A DNA stretch of 64,000 nucleotides from Streptomyces physcomitrii (GTDB lineage: Bacteria > Actinomycetota > Actinomycetes > Streptomycetales > Streptomycetaceae). Positions 19,091-27,297 of the stretch are shown here, in pieces. A model generated the notes under the pieces. That model saw only the letters and a list, made by a program, of their open reading frames with translations. It was not told the origin of the DNA and did no database searches. Position numbers and translations under genes: made by a program. Location of the stretch: assembly GCF_012273655.1 (NCBI RefSeq), contig NZ_JAAWWP010000006.1:290749-354748 (forward strand), written 5' to 3'. Position 1 is the stretch's first letter. The number at the start of each line of letters is the position of its first letter.

Positions 19091-21427
19091 GTGAACGCCC
19101 CCCACGAACCCCGCGAACAGGTCCCCGCGCAGCCGGAGGCCCCCGTCGGCCCGGAGCCCGCGGGCGAGCCGCACTCCCGCCCGTACCACCACCCGGCGGC
19201 GGGCTGGGGCGCGGCCAAGAGCGTGGGCCGGTTCCTGCTGCAGGAGCGGGCGTTCGTGGACGGGCCGCGGGCGATCATGCGGATGAACCACGAGAACAAG
19301 GGCTTCGACTGCCCCGGTTGCGCCTGGCCCGACGACACCAAGGGCCTGCACCTGGACATCTGCGAGAACGGCATCAAGCACGTCACCTGGGAGATGACCC
19401 CCAAACGCGTCGGCCGGGAGTTCTTCGCCGCGCACTCGGTCACCGAACTCTCCGGGTGGAGCGACTTCGCCCTGGAGGACCAGGGCCGCCTCACCGAGCC
19501 GATGGTCTACGACCCGGAGTCCGACCACTACGTACCGATCAGCTGGCAGGAGGCCTTCGCCCTGGTCGGCGGCGCCCTGCGCGCCCTCGACGACCCGAAC
19601 CAGGCCTCCTTCTACACCTCGGGCCGGCTCGGCAACGAGGCCACCTTCCTCTACCAGTTGATGGCCCGTGAGCTGGGCACCAACAACCTGCCCGACTGCT
19701 CCAACATGTGCCACGAGGCGAGCGGCCGCGCCCTGCAGGCCGCCCTCGGCACCGGCAAGGGGACCGTCGACCTCCAGGACTGGGAGACCACCGACGCCCT
19801 GTTCATCATGGGCGTCAACGCGGCCTCCAACGCGCCGAGGATGCTCACCGCCCTCTCCGAGGCCTACCGCCGCGGCGCGCAGATCGTGCACATCAACCCG
19901 CTGGTCGAGGCCGCCGCGACGAAGACCATCGTGCCGCACGACTTCACGGACATGGCCCTCTTCAAGTCCACCCCGACTAGCACGCTCAACCTCCAGCCCC
20001 GCATCGGCGGCGACATGGCCCTGCTGCGCGGCATGTCCAAGGCGGTCCTGGAGCAGGCGAAGACCGACCCCAAGAGCGTGGACCAGGAGTTCGTCGAGCG
20101 GCACACCGCCTACTTCGAGGAGTACCGGAAGGTCTGCGAGGAGACCTCCTGGGAGGAGATCGAGCACCAGTCGGGCGTCAGCCGCGCCGACATCCTCAAG
20201 GCGGCCCGGGTGTACGGGGACGCCGACCGCAGCATCGTCAGCTGGTGCCTCGGCGTCAGCCAGCACGAACACGGCGTGGACACCGTCCGGGAGATCGTCA
20301 ACCTCCTTCTGCTGCGCGGCAATCTGGGCCGCGAGGGCGCGGGCCCCTCCCCGGTGCGCGGCCACAGCAACGTCCAGGGCAACCGCACCTGCGGCATCGA
20401 CCACCGGCCCACCGAGGAGTTCCTGGACCGCCTTGCCGAGGCCTGCGGCATCGACCCGCCGCGCGCGCACGGACTGGACACCGTGGGCACCATCCAGGCC
20501 ATGCACCGCGGCGAGGTGAAGATCTTCGTCGGCATGGGCGGCAACTTCGCGCTCGCCGCGCCCGACACCCCCTACACCTACGAGGCCCTGCGCTCCTGCG
20601 AGTTGACCGTGCAGGTGAGCACCAAGCTGAACCGCAGCCACCTGGTGCACGGCCGCCGGGCGCTGATCCTGCCCTGCCTCGGCCGCACCGAGAAGGACCG
20701 CCGGCGCGGCGGCGTCCAGAGCACCTCGGTCGAGGACTCGATGAGCATGGTCCACCTCTCGCTCGGCATGAAGCGGCCCGCCTCACCGCACCTGCTCTCC
20801 GAGCCCGCCATCATCGCGGGCATGGCCCGCGCCGCCCTCCCGGACAGCGAGACCCCCTGGGAGTGGTACATCGAGGACTACGACCGCATCCGCGACACCA
20901 TGGCGCGGGCCCTCGACGGCTTCGAGGACTGCAACCGGCGGGTGCGCCTGCCGCTCGGCTTCCGCATCAAGCAGCCCGCCCGCGAACTGGTCTTCCTCAC
21001 GCCCTCCGGACGCGCCGAGTTCTCCACCGCCCCGCTGCCCGACGTGGTCCCCGCCCCGGGCACCCTGGCGCTCGGCACCATGCGCTCGCACGACCAGTGG
21101 AACACCACCATCTACTCCGACAACGACCGCTACCGGGGCATCAAGAACCTGCGCACCCTCGTCTTCATGAACAAGGACGACATGCGCGAGCGCGGCCTCG
21201 CCGAGTTCGAACCGGTCGACATCACCAGCACCGCCAAGGACGGCAGCCACCGCCATCTCGACGGCTTCCTCGCCGTCCCGTACGACATCCCGCGCGGCTG
21301 CGCCGCCGGATACATGCCGGAGATGAACGTGCTCTGCGCCATCGTCGACTACAGCACGCAGAGCGACCAGCCGCTGATGAAGCACGTCAAGGTCACCATC
21401 ACGCGGTCCGGCCGGGCGGCCGCGTAG
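19091..21427 (+). CDS. FdhF/YdeP-family molybdopterin oxidoreductase
   Basis: The 778-residue protein belongs to the DMSO-reductase superfamily branch that includes E. coli YdeP, a formate-dehydrogenase-like protein linked to acid resistance. Visible family features are GFDCPGCAWPDD near residue 75, NNLPDCSNMCHEASG, the cofactor-binding block LLLLRGNLGREGAGPSPVRGHSNVQG (key residues GN-GR-GAG-PVRGHSNVQG), VGMGGNFALAAPD, and a C-terminal molybdopterin dinucleotide-binding domain. No signal peptide is present, so it is cytosolic. The GTG at 19091 is preceded by GAAGGAG. Its substrate is unknown. Proximity to glutamate decarboxylase fits an acid-stress role. Confidence 0.9.
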   Translation: MNAPHEPREQVPAQPEAPVGPEPAGEPHSRPYHHPAAGWGAAKSVGRFLLQERAFVDGPRAIMRMNHENKGFDCPGCAWPDDTKGLHLDICENGIKHVTWEMTPKRVGREFFAAHSVTELSGWSDFALEDQGRLTEPMVYDPESDHYVPISWQEAFALVGGALRALDDPNQASFYTSGRLGNEATFLYQLMARELGTNNLPDCSNMCHEASGRALQAALGTGKGTVDLQDWETTDALFIMGVNAASNAPRMLTALSEAYRRGAQIVHINPLVEAAATKTIVPHDFTDMALFKSTPTSTLNLQPRIGGDMALLRGMSKAVLEQAKTDPKSVDQEFVERHTAYFEEYRKVCEETSWEEIEHQSGVSRADILKAARVYGDADRSIVSWCLGVSQHEHGVDTVREIVNLLLLRGNLGREGAGPSPVRGHSNVQGNRTCGIDHRPTEEFLDRLAEACGIDPPRAHGLDTVGTIQAMHRGEVKIFVGMGGNFALAAPDTPYTYEALRSCELTVQVSTKLNRSHLVHGRRALILPCLGRTEKDRRRGGVQSTSVEDSMSMVHLSLGMKRPASPHLLSEPAIIAGMARAALPDSETPWEWYIEDYDRIRDTMARALDGFEDCNRRVRLPLGFRIKQPARELVFLTPSGRAEFSTAPLPDVVPAPGTLALGTMRSHDQWNTTIYSDNDRYRGIKNLRTLVFMNKDDMRERGLAEFEPVDITSTAKDGSHRHLDGFLAVPYDIPRGCAAGYMPEMNVLCAIVDYSTQSDQPLMKHVKVTITRSGRAAA

Positions 21428-21538
21428 GGCACTCGGGCGAGGCGGCCGGGCGGCCCCGCGCGCAGGGTGTACGCGGATGATCGTTGCGCGTACGGTGCGA
21501 GGCGTCCTGCCGTGGTCCACACGAAAGAGAGTCGCCGC

Positions 21539-22831
21539 ATGCGTGCTGTCCCGCTCGGTGCCGCCTTCGGGCTCACCTCCCTCGCCCTGCTCGGAGCCCT
21601 GCTCCCCGCGGGCGCCACCCAGGCCGCCGAGCCCGCCCCCGACCGGGGCCGCTGCCCCCGGCTCGCCACCGACCTCCCCTGGTACGGCGAGAACCGCGAG
21701 CACCTCCAGGAGGTCATCGACGAGCACGGCAGCTGCGGCAACCCGCACCTGCGGCACGGCAACCGCCCGGTCGCCGCCTTCGACTGGGACAACACCGTCA
21801 GCAAGAACGACATCACCGACCTCGCCATCGCCTGGGCGCTCAAGCACGACAAGATCCTGCGCCCCGCGCGCTGGTCGGACACCAGCCCGTGGCTGACGGC
21901 GAAGGCCGAGCGGACGCTGACCGAGGCCTGCGGCACCGAGGTCCCGGTCGGCAGGCCGCTGCCGACCTCCACCGACACCGACTGCACGGACGAGATCTTC
22001 TCCATCCGCAGTGAGGCCACCCTGATGAACGGCGAGAAGGCCTTCGCGGGGAAGTGGAACAGCCGCCGCACCCTGCCCCAGTACGCCTGGGTGCCGCAGC
22101 TCTTCGCGGGCCACACCGAGGCGGAGGTGACGGCGTACGCCCGGGCCTCCCGCGACGAGGCGCTGGCCGCGCCCGTCGGCGCCACGCAGCAGGTCGGCAC
22201 CCACACCCTGCACGCCTACGCCCGCTACAACCCGCAGATGAAGGACCTGATCCGGGTGCTGAAGAAGGCCGGCTTCGCGGTGTGGATCGACTCCGCGGGC
22301 AGCGCCCCGGTGACCAAGGCCTGGAGCGGCGGCGTCGGCCTGGACGACGCGCACACCCTCGCCATCCGCAATCTGCTCGACCGGCACGGCCGGATCACCT
22401 ACACCCAGGAGGGCTGCGGCGGCGAGCCCGCGAGCAAGGGCGCGGTCATGCCGTACATCGAGGGCAAGCGCTGCTGGCTCAACGAGCGGGTGTTCGGGGT
22501 CAAGGGCCCGGACGCCTGGAAGAAGCAGGCCCCGCACCGGCGCCTGGTGATCGGCGCGGGCGACGCGGACACCGATGTGACGATGGTCGGCGACGCCACC
22601 GGCGCCCGGCTCGTCCTCAACCGGAACAAGAACGAGATCATGTGCCGCGCCTACGACAACGCGGACGGCAGGTGGCTGATCAACCCGATGTTCCTGGAGC
22701 CGCTGCCCGAGAAGGACGGCGCCTACCCCTGTTCCACCACCGGGTTCACCAACCCGGACGGTACCCTCGGCCCGGTCCGCCGCACGGACGGCAGCATCAT
22801 CCCGGACCAGCGGGACACGGTGCACGGCTGA
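21539..22831 (+). CDS. Secreted HAD-superfamily phosphatase
   Basis: The 430-residue protein begins with a Sec signal peptide (cleavage near GATQAAEPA). It carries HAD motif I as AAFDWDNTVSKND (nucleophile about Asp82, acid/base about Asp84), motif II around VWIDSAGSAP, and motif III/IV GAGDADTDVTM. Six or more cysteines suggest disulfides in the exported form. It resembles phosphoserine-phosphatase-like HAD enzymes. The natural substrate outside the cell is unknown and could be a small phosphate ester. The ATG at 21539 follows GAAAGAGAG. It is a single gene, convergent with the LacI gene downstream. Confidence 0.87.
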   Translation: MRAVPLGAAFGLTSLALLGALLPAGATQAAEPAPDRGRCPRLATDLPWYGENREHLQEVIDEHGSCGNPHLRHGNRPVAAFDWDNTVSKNDITDLAIAWALKHDKILRPARWSDTSPWLTAKAERTLTEACGTEVPVGRPLPTSTDTDCTDEIFSIRSEATLMNGEKAFAGKWNSRRTLPQYAWVPQLFAGHTEAEVTAYARASRDEALAAPVGATQQVGTHTLHAYARYNPQMKDLIRVLKKAGFAVWIDSAGSAPVTKAWSGGVGLDDAHTLAIRNLLDRHGRITYTQEGCGGEPASKGAVMPYIEGKRCWLNERVFGVKGPDAWKKQAPHRRLVIGAGDADTDVTMVGDATGARLVLNRNKNEIMCRAYDNADGRWLINPMFLEPLPEKDGAYPCSTTGFTNPDGTLGPVRRTDGSIIPDQRDTVHG

Positions 22832-22871
22832 GCAGCCGAGAGCCCGCTCCCGGCCGACCGGCAGGACGCCG

Positions 22872-23954
22872 TCAGCCGGGCGCGGGCCCGGTGGACTCGC
22901 GGACCACGAGCTGCGGCGGGGTCACCTCGGGCAGCGGGCCCGCGGGTTCCTCACCGAGCTGCTGGAGCACGCTGAGCGCGGCGGCGCGGCCGAGCCCCGC
23001 CAGATCCTGCCGCACGGTGGTGAGCCGCGGGTGCAGCAGATGGCCGACCGGCAGGTCGTCGTGGCCGATCAGCGAGAGGTCCCGCGGCACCTGACGGCCC
23101 GTCCGCTGGGCGGCGGCGAGCGCGGCGAGCGCCATCATGTCGTTGGCGAGGACCAGGGCGCTGGGGCGGTCCGCGGTGGCGAGCACCTTCTCGACCAGCG
23201 AGCCGGTGGTCTGTCCCGCGAAGTCGGAGGCCAGCAGGTGGCTGGGGCTGAGCCCGTGCCGGGCCAGCGCCTCGGTGAACACGGCGCGGCGCCGCCCGGT
23301 GTGCACCCGGTCCTCGGGCCCCGAGACATAGCCGATCCGCCGGTGGCCCAGCCCCACCAGGTGCTCGACGGCGTCCGCCATGCCCTGGTCCTGCTCGGCG
23401 GCGCGGACCGTGGGCACCGGATCGGACTGCCAGGGGGTGCCGACGAGGACGGCCGGCAGCCTCAGCCCGCGCAGCAGGGCGAAGCGGGGGTCGCCGACCC
23501 GGCTCTCGGTGAGGATCACCCCGTCCACTCGCCGCTCGGTGGCGAGGCGCCGGTAGGCGCGCTCCGCGGCGTCCGGCTGCTCGCCGACGATGTGCAGCAG
23601 CAGCCCGTGGTCACGCGGGGCGAGTTCGCTCTCGATGCCCGCGATCAGGAGGGCGAAGTGCGGGTCGGAGTTGAGTACGTCGGGGGTGCGCCCGGCGACC
23701 ATGCCGATCGCCCGGGTCCGCGCCCCGCGCAGGGCGACGGCCGCGGCCGAGGGGGCCCAGTTCAGCTGGACCACGGCGCGCTGCACGCGGTCCCGGGTGG
23801 CCTGCGGGAAGGAGCCCTTGCCGTTGACGATCTTGGAGACGGCGGCGGTGGAGACCCCCGCGAGCGCCGCGACATCGGAGATGGTGACGCGGTCCGTCCT
23901 GCGCTGGGCCACCGTGTCCGTCCCCGCCGCGAACGCCGGGTCCTTCCTCCCCAC
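22872..23954 (-). CDS. LacI-family regulator of the first sugar ABC operon
   Basis: This 360-residue regulator has a helix-turn-helix at about 22-75 (VTISDVAALAGVSTAAVSKIVNGKGSF) and a sugar-binding sensor domain ending LSLIGHDDLPVGHLLHPRLTTVRQDL. The GTG start at 23954 lies three bases after the TAG of the upstream permease gene, so it is the last gene of the operon binding protein, permease, permease, regulator. It probably autoregulates this operon through the palindrome at 27149-27156. The ligand is inferred to be a beta-mannosyl sugar from the adjacent GH5 gene. Confidence 0.9.
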   Translation of the reverse strand: MGRKDPAFAAGTDTVAQRRTDRVTISDVAALAGVSTAAVSKIVNGKGSFPQATRDRVQRAVVQLNWAPSAAAVALRGARTRAIGMVAGRTPDVLNSDPHFALLIAGIESELAPRDHGLLLHIVGEQPDAAERAYRRLATERRVDGVILTESRVGDPRFALLRGLRLPAVLVGTPWQSDPVPTVRAAEQDQGMADAVEHLVGLGHRRIGYVSGPEDRVHTGRRRAVFTEALARHGLSPSHLLASDFAGQTTGSLVEKVLATADRPSALVLANDMMALAALAAAQRTGRQVPRDLSLIGHDDLPVGHLLHPRLTTVRQDLAGLGRAAALSVLQQLGEEPAGPLPEVTPPQLVVRESTGPAPG

Positions 23955-23957
23955 TCG

Positions 23958-24815
23958 CTAGACCTTGACCGCGCCGCCCATCAGCGCGCCTTCCATCCGC
24001 CGCTGGAGCAGCGCGTAGACGACGTAGACGGGCAGGAGGGTGAACACGGTACCAGCAGAGAGGACGCCGAAATCGGTGGAGAGCGTGGAGCGCAGGGTGG
24101 GCACCGCGACCTGGAGGGTGCGCTGGCTCTGGTCCGGGCCGATGATCACCAGTGAGTAGAGGTACTCGTTCCAGAAGGCGAGGAAGCTGAGGATGAGTAC
24201 GGTGACGATGCCGGGCACCACCATGGGCAGATAGATCCGCAGCAGGATGGTCCAGTTGCCGGCGCCGTCCATCCGGGCGGCCTCCTCCACCTCGTCCGGG
24301 ACCGTGCGCATGAACTGGGTGAGCAGCACCACGGCCAGCGGCAGCGAGGTGGCCGGCAGGAAGAGCACCACGAAGGTGCGGGTGTAGAAGAGCCCGGTCT
24401 CGGCGGCGAGCAGGAAGGTCGGCACCAGGGCGGCGAAGGTCGGCACCAGGAAGCCCAGCGAGAAGATCCGCTCGACCACCGCGGCGGTACGCCCCTTCGC
24501 GCGCGCCAAGGCGTAGGAGGCGGGGACGGCCAGGACGAGGACGAGCACCAGGGCGCAGAGCGTGACCGCGGCCGAGTTGAGGAGCGCGAGGTCGAGGCGC
24601 GCGTCCCGTACGGCGGTGCCGAACTTGTCGAGCGAGAGCGAGCCGTTCGGCAGCAGCGGGTCGGCGAAGATCTCCGCGTTGTCCTTGAAGGAGGAGATGA
24701 CCAGGTAGTAGAGGGGGAGCAGCAGCATCAGGGCGTAGGCCCAGGCCCCCAGGTAGGCGGCGCCCCGGCCGAGGGTGAGGCGGCGGCGCGGACGGTTCGC
24801 GGTCGCGGTGGCCAT
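23958..24815 (-). CDS. Carbohydrate ABC transporter permease (MalG type)
   Basis: This inner-membrane permease of 285 residues has about six transmembrane segments and the EAA loop that docks to the ATPase (EVEEAARMDGAGNWTILLRIYLP). It is the second permease of a CUT1 sugar importer. The C-terminus QRRMEGALMGGAVKV is typical of MalG-like subunits. Forty-five bases separate it from the partner permease upstream. No ATPase gene is in this operon, so it probably uses a shared MsiK-type ATPase. Confidence 0.93.
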   Translation of the reverse strand: MATATANRPRRRLTLGRGAAYLGAWAYALMLLLPLYYLVISSFKDNAEIFADPLLPNGSLSLDKFGTAVRDARLDLALLNSAAVTLCALVLVLVLAVPASYALARAKGRTAAVVERIFSLGFLVPTFAALVPTFLLAAETGLFYTRTFVVLFLPATSLPLAVVLLTQFMRTVPDEVEEAARMDGAGNWTILLRIYLPMVVPGIVTVLILSFLAFWNEYLYSLVIIGPDQSQRTLQVAVPTLRSTLSTDFGVLSAGTVFTLLPVYVVYALLQRRMEGALMGGAVKV

Positions 24816-24860
24816 GGCGGAAAGTCCTTTGCTGGAGGGGGAGTCGACCGGGGGGCGGGC

Positions 24861-25796
24861 TCAGTACGCCGGGCGGAAGGCGCGGCGGATCAGGAGCATC
24901 CCGGCCAGGCCGAGGCAGAAGAGGAGGACGCCCGCGGCCTGGCTGTAGCCGAGGTCGGACTGGACGAAGGCCTTCTGGTAGACGAGGAAGGAGAGATTGG
25001 TCGAGCTGTTGCCGGGGCCGCCCTGGGTGAGCAGCAGGACGTTCTGCGCCGAGGTGAACAGGGTCCACAGGAACTGCAGCATCACCGTCACGCCCACGTA
25101 GTCGCGCACCATCGGGAAGGCGATGCGCCACATCCGGCGCCAGTGCCCGGCGCCGTCCAGCTCGGCGGCCTCGTGGACGGAGTCGGGCAGCGCGTCGAGC
25201 CGGGCGGCGTAGAGGGTGGCGGTGTAGCCGATGCCCGCCCAGATGTCGACGGCGATGACGCAGCCGAAGGCGGTGCCGGTGTCGGCGATCCAGGCGTGCT
25301 GGAGGGAGCCGAGGCCGACTCCCGCGAGGACCTTGTTGAGCATGCCGTTGGGGGCGAACATCCCCCAGAAGATCATCGCCTTGGCGGAGGCGGAGATCAG
25401 CGCCGGGGTGAAGACGACGACTCTCAGCACGCGGTGGCCGCGCGGCTTGGTGGACAGGAAGTAGCCCAGCATGAAGGCGGCCGCGACCATCGTGGGCACG
25501 GCGACGGCGAGTTGGACGGCGCTGTTGCGGGTGGCGTCCCAGAACAGCTGGTCCCCGAGGACCGCCCGGTAGTTGTCGAGTCCGGCGAAGCCGACCCGGG
25601 CCAGCATGCCCGGCCAGTCGAGCACCGAGATCACGAAGATGGCGCCGATCGGGCCGATCATGAAGACCGTGTACCAGATCAGGGCGGGCAGGGCCATGAC
25701 GGTGGTGCGCGGCCCCCGGCGGGCGGCCCCGCGCCGCGGCGCCTTCGGCGGCGGCGCGGGCGGCGCGGGCGAGGCAGACATCGTTGTCGTGGCCAT
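24861..25796 (-). CDS. Carbohydrate ABC transporter permease (MalF type)
   Basis: The 311-residue membrane protein has a Pro/Ala-rich N-terminal tail of about 30 residues followed by six predicted membrane helices. The EAA loop reads VHEAAELDGAGHWRRMWRIAFPM. It includes the NLSFLVYQKAF and TQGGPGNSST segments typical of MalF-like CUT1 permeases. It works with the following MalG-type subunit and the preceding binding protein. The ATG at 25796 is the first codon after the SBP gene with a GGAAGAGAA site. Confidence 0.93.
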   Translation of the reverse strand: MATTTMSASPAPPAPPPKAPRRGAARRGPRTTVMALPALIWYTVFMIGPIGAIFVISVLDWPGMLARVGFAGLDNYRAVLGDQLFWDATRNSAVQLAVAVPTMVAAAFMLGYFLSTKPRGHRVLRVVVFTPALISASAKAMIFWGMFAPNGMLNKVLAGVGLGSLQHAWIADTGTAFGCVIAVDIWAGIGYTATLYAARLDALPDSVHEAAELDGAGHWRRMWRIAFPMVRDYVGVTVMLQFLWTLFTSAQNVLLLTQGGPGNSSTNLSFLVYQKAFVQSDLGYSQAAGVLLFCLGLAGMLLIRRAFRPAY

Positions 25797-25837
25797 CGGC
25801 TTCTCTTCCGGTCAAGGGGCGGGGGCGCGGGGCGGGT

Positions 25838-27109
25838 TCAGCTGCGGTACGCGGTGTCCAGGGCCGCGCACATGGCGCGCGCACTCGTGCCCGGGGTGAA
25901 GGCGAGGGAGGTGGCCCGGTTCAGCGGCGCGGAGACCGCGGCCGGTACGTGGTTGTCCGGCATCACCGCCTCGCTGACCTGCGTACCGTGCGAGACGTCC
26001 ACCGAGCGGCCGACCAGCGGGAGCGAGGCGGAGGGCCGCTGCCCGCGCAGGTTCATCACATAGCCGGAGCGGTCGATGAAGCGCTGGACGGTGTCCTTGC
26101 GGTAGAGGAACCTCACGAACTTCTCGGTGAGGTCCAGCTTCTCCTCGCCGTTGGGGGTGACCCAGATGCCGGTGGAGGTCGCGCCGTTGTAGAGCGTCGG
26201 CTTGCGGTAGGGGCCGTCCTTCGGCATCGGCAGTCCGGTGACCTCGGTCCGTTCGGCGATCTTCGGCGGTACGGCGGCGATCGTCGAGGAGATGGCGGGC
26301 ATCATCGCGGCCCGCTGCTCGAAGTAGTCGGCGTTCATCTGGTCGGCGCCGAGGCCCTGGGCGCCCTTGGCGAAGAGCCCGGCGTCCCGGAGCTTCGCGA
26401 AGAGGCCGAGTCCCTTGACCGCCTCGGGCTCGGCGCAGTAGCCGCCCTCGGCGAAGACCCGGCGCGCGGTGGCCGGGCGCAGATAGCCCTGCATGACCTG
26501 CATGAGGAACTTCTGCCCCGACCAGTCGTTGCCCCCGATCGCCATCGGCGCGATGCCTTTGGCGCGCAACTTCCGTACCGCGCGCAGCAGTTGGTCCACG
26601 GTACGGGGCGGGCTCGGTACCCCGGCCCGTTCCAGGAGCGCGGTGTTGACGAGCAGCGGCCAGGTGAAGCCCATCCAGGGGAAGGCGCGCAGCCGCCCCT
26701 CGCCGTCCGTCCACGCCTTGCGGGCCTCGGGCCGCACCCGGCCGTCGAGACCCCACTTCCTGAGGTAGCCGTTCACCGGGGGAGTGGCGCCGAGGTCCGT
26801 CCAGGAGAAGGACTTGTCGTAGAGGTTGATCAGCAGGACGTCGGCCTCCTTGTGGGCGAGCCGGGCCGTCTCGAAGGTGTTGAAGATGTCGTCGCCGTTG
26901 AAGACGTTCTTGATGTGCGTTCCGGGGTTCTCCCGCTCGAAGCGCCGTACCGCGTCGGCGTAGACATCGGCGCCCTGGGTCCCGGGGGTGAACCGGCTGT
27001 GCACCACGAGGGTGTGCGGATCGTCCGCCCGCGAGTCGAGGGGGCCCGCGCAGGAGGTGGCCAGGAGCAGGGCCACCGTTCCTGCCACGAGGGTCGGCCT
27101 GCGCGTCAT
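25838..27109 (-). CDS. Extracellular solute-binding lipoprotein (family 1)
   Basis: The 423-residue protein starts with a lipoprotein signal (ALLLATSCAG, Cys about 20). It has the family 1 solute-binding fold (FERENPGTHIKNVFNGDDIF, FPWMGFTWPLLVNTALLERAGV). Lipid-anchored outside the cell, it delivers sugar to the two permeases. It is the first gene of its operon. A promoter with TTGCCA and TAGCGT lies at 27177-27205 and an AAACGTTT palindrome between the promoter and the gene. The ligand is unproven; the divergent intracellular GH5 beta-mannosidase suggests manno-oligosaccharides or an N-glycan-core disaccharide. Confidence 0.92.
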   Translation of the reverse strand: MTRRPTLVAGTVALLLATSCAGPLDSRADDPHTLVVHSRFTPGTQGADVYADAVRRFERENPGTHIKNVFNGDDIFNTFETARLAHKEADVLLINLYDKSFSWTDLGATPPVNGYLRKWGLDGRVRPEARKAWTDGEGRLRAFPWMGFTWPLLVNTALLERAGVPSPPRTVDQLLRAVRKLRAKGIAPMAIGGNDWSGQKFLMQVMQGYLRPATARRVFAEGGYCAEPEAVKGLGLFAKLRDAGLFAKGAQGLGADQMNADYFEQRAAMMPAISSTIAAVPPKIAERTEVTGLPMPKDGPYRKPTLYNGATSTGIWVTPNGEEKLDLTEKFVRFLYRKDTVQRFIDRSGYVMNLRGQRPSASLPLVGRSVDVSHGTQVSEAVMPDNHVPAAVSAPLNRATSLAFTPGTSARAMCAALDTAYRS

Positions 27110-27148
27110 CGGGGCTCCCCTTCCGTCCCTGCCCGATTGTGAGCAGGA

Positions 27149-27156
27149 AAACGTTT
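27149..27156. promoter_or_regulatory. LacI-type operator candidate AAACGTTT
   Basis: This perfect 8-base palindrome with a central CG lies within GGAAAACGTTTAACTG, between the binding-protein gene start (27109) and its promoter (27177-27205). LacI-family operators commonly have a central CG flanked by A/T. The likely binder is the LacI protein at 22872-23954. A related GAAAACGATTA sequence occurs near 43462-43476. Confidence 0.55.
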
Positions 27157-27176
27157 AACTGTCCAGCGGGCGTCGA

Positions 27177-27205
27177 ACGCTAACAGCGGTGAAATGGCTT
27201 GGCAA
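27177..27205 (-). promoter_or_regulatory. Promoter of the first sugar ABC operon
   Basis: On the minus strand TTGCCA (27205-27200), a 17-base spacer and TAGCGT (27182-27177) form a housekeeping-type promoter. It faces the binding-protein gene and leaves room for the AAACGTTT operator in the leader. Confidence 0.6.
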
Positions 27206-27246
27206 GAGGTTGAGTTGAGTGCGTACGGCCTCTTGAAATCGCTTGC

Positions 27247-27262
27247 GGTTAATCGATATACC
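27247..27262. promoter_or_regulatory. ATCGAT-centred operator candidate before the GH5 gene
   Basis: GGTTAATCGATATACC is a near-palindrome, six of eight positions symmetric around ATCGAT. It lies 35 bases before the GH5 ATG and overlaps the -10 end of a weak TTGAAA (27233-27238) N18 TATACC promoter. The core is shared with operator candidates at the other glycosidase genes in the window. Confidence 0.45.
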
Positions 27263-27297
27263 GAGAGGGTCCCAGCCGCCCCCGACCCGGGAGCACC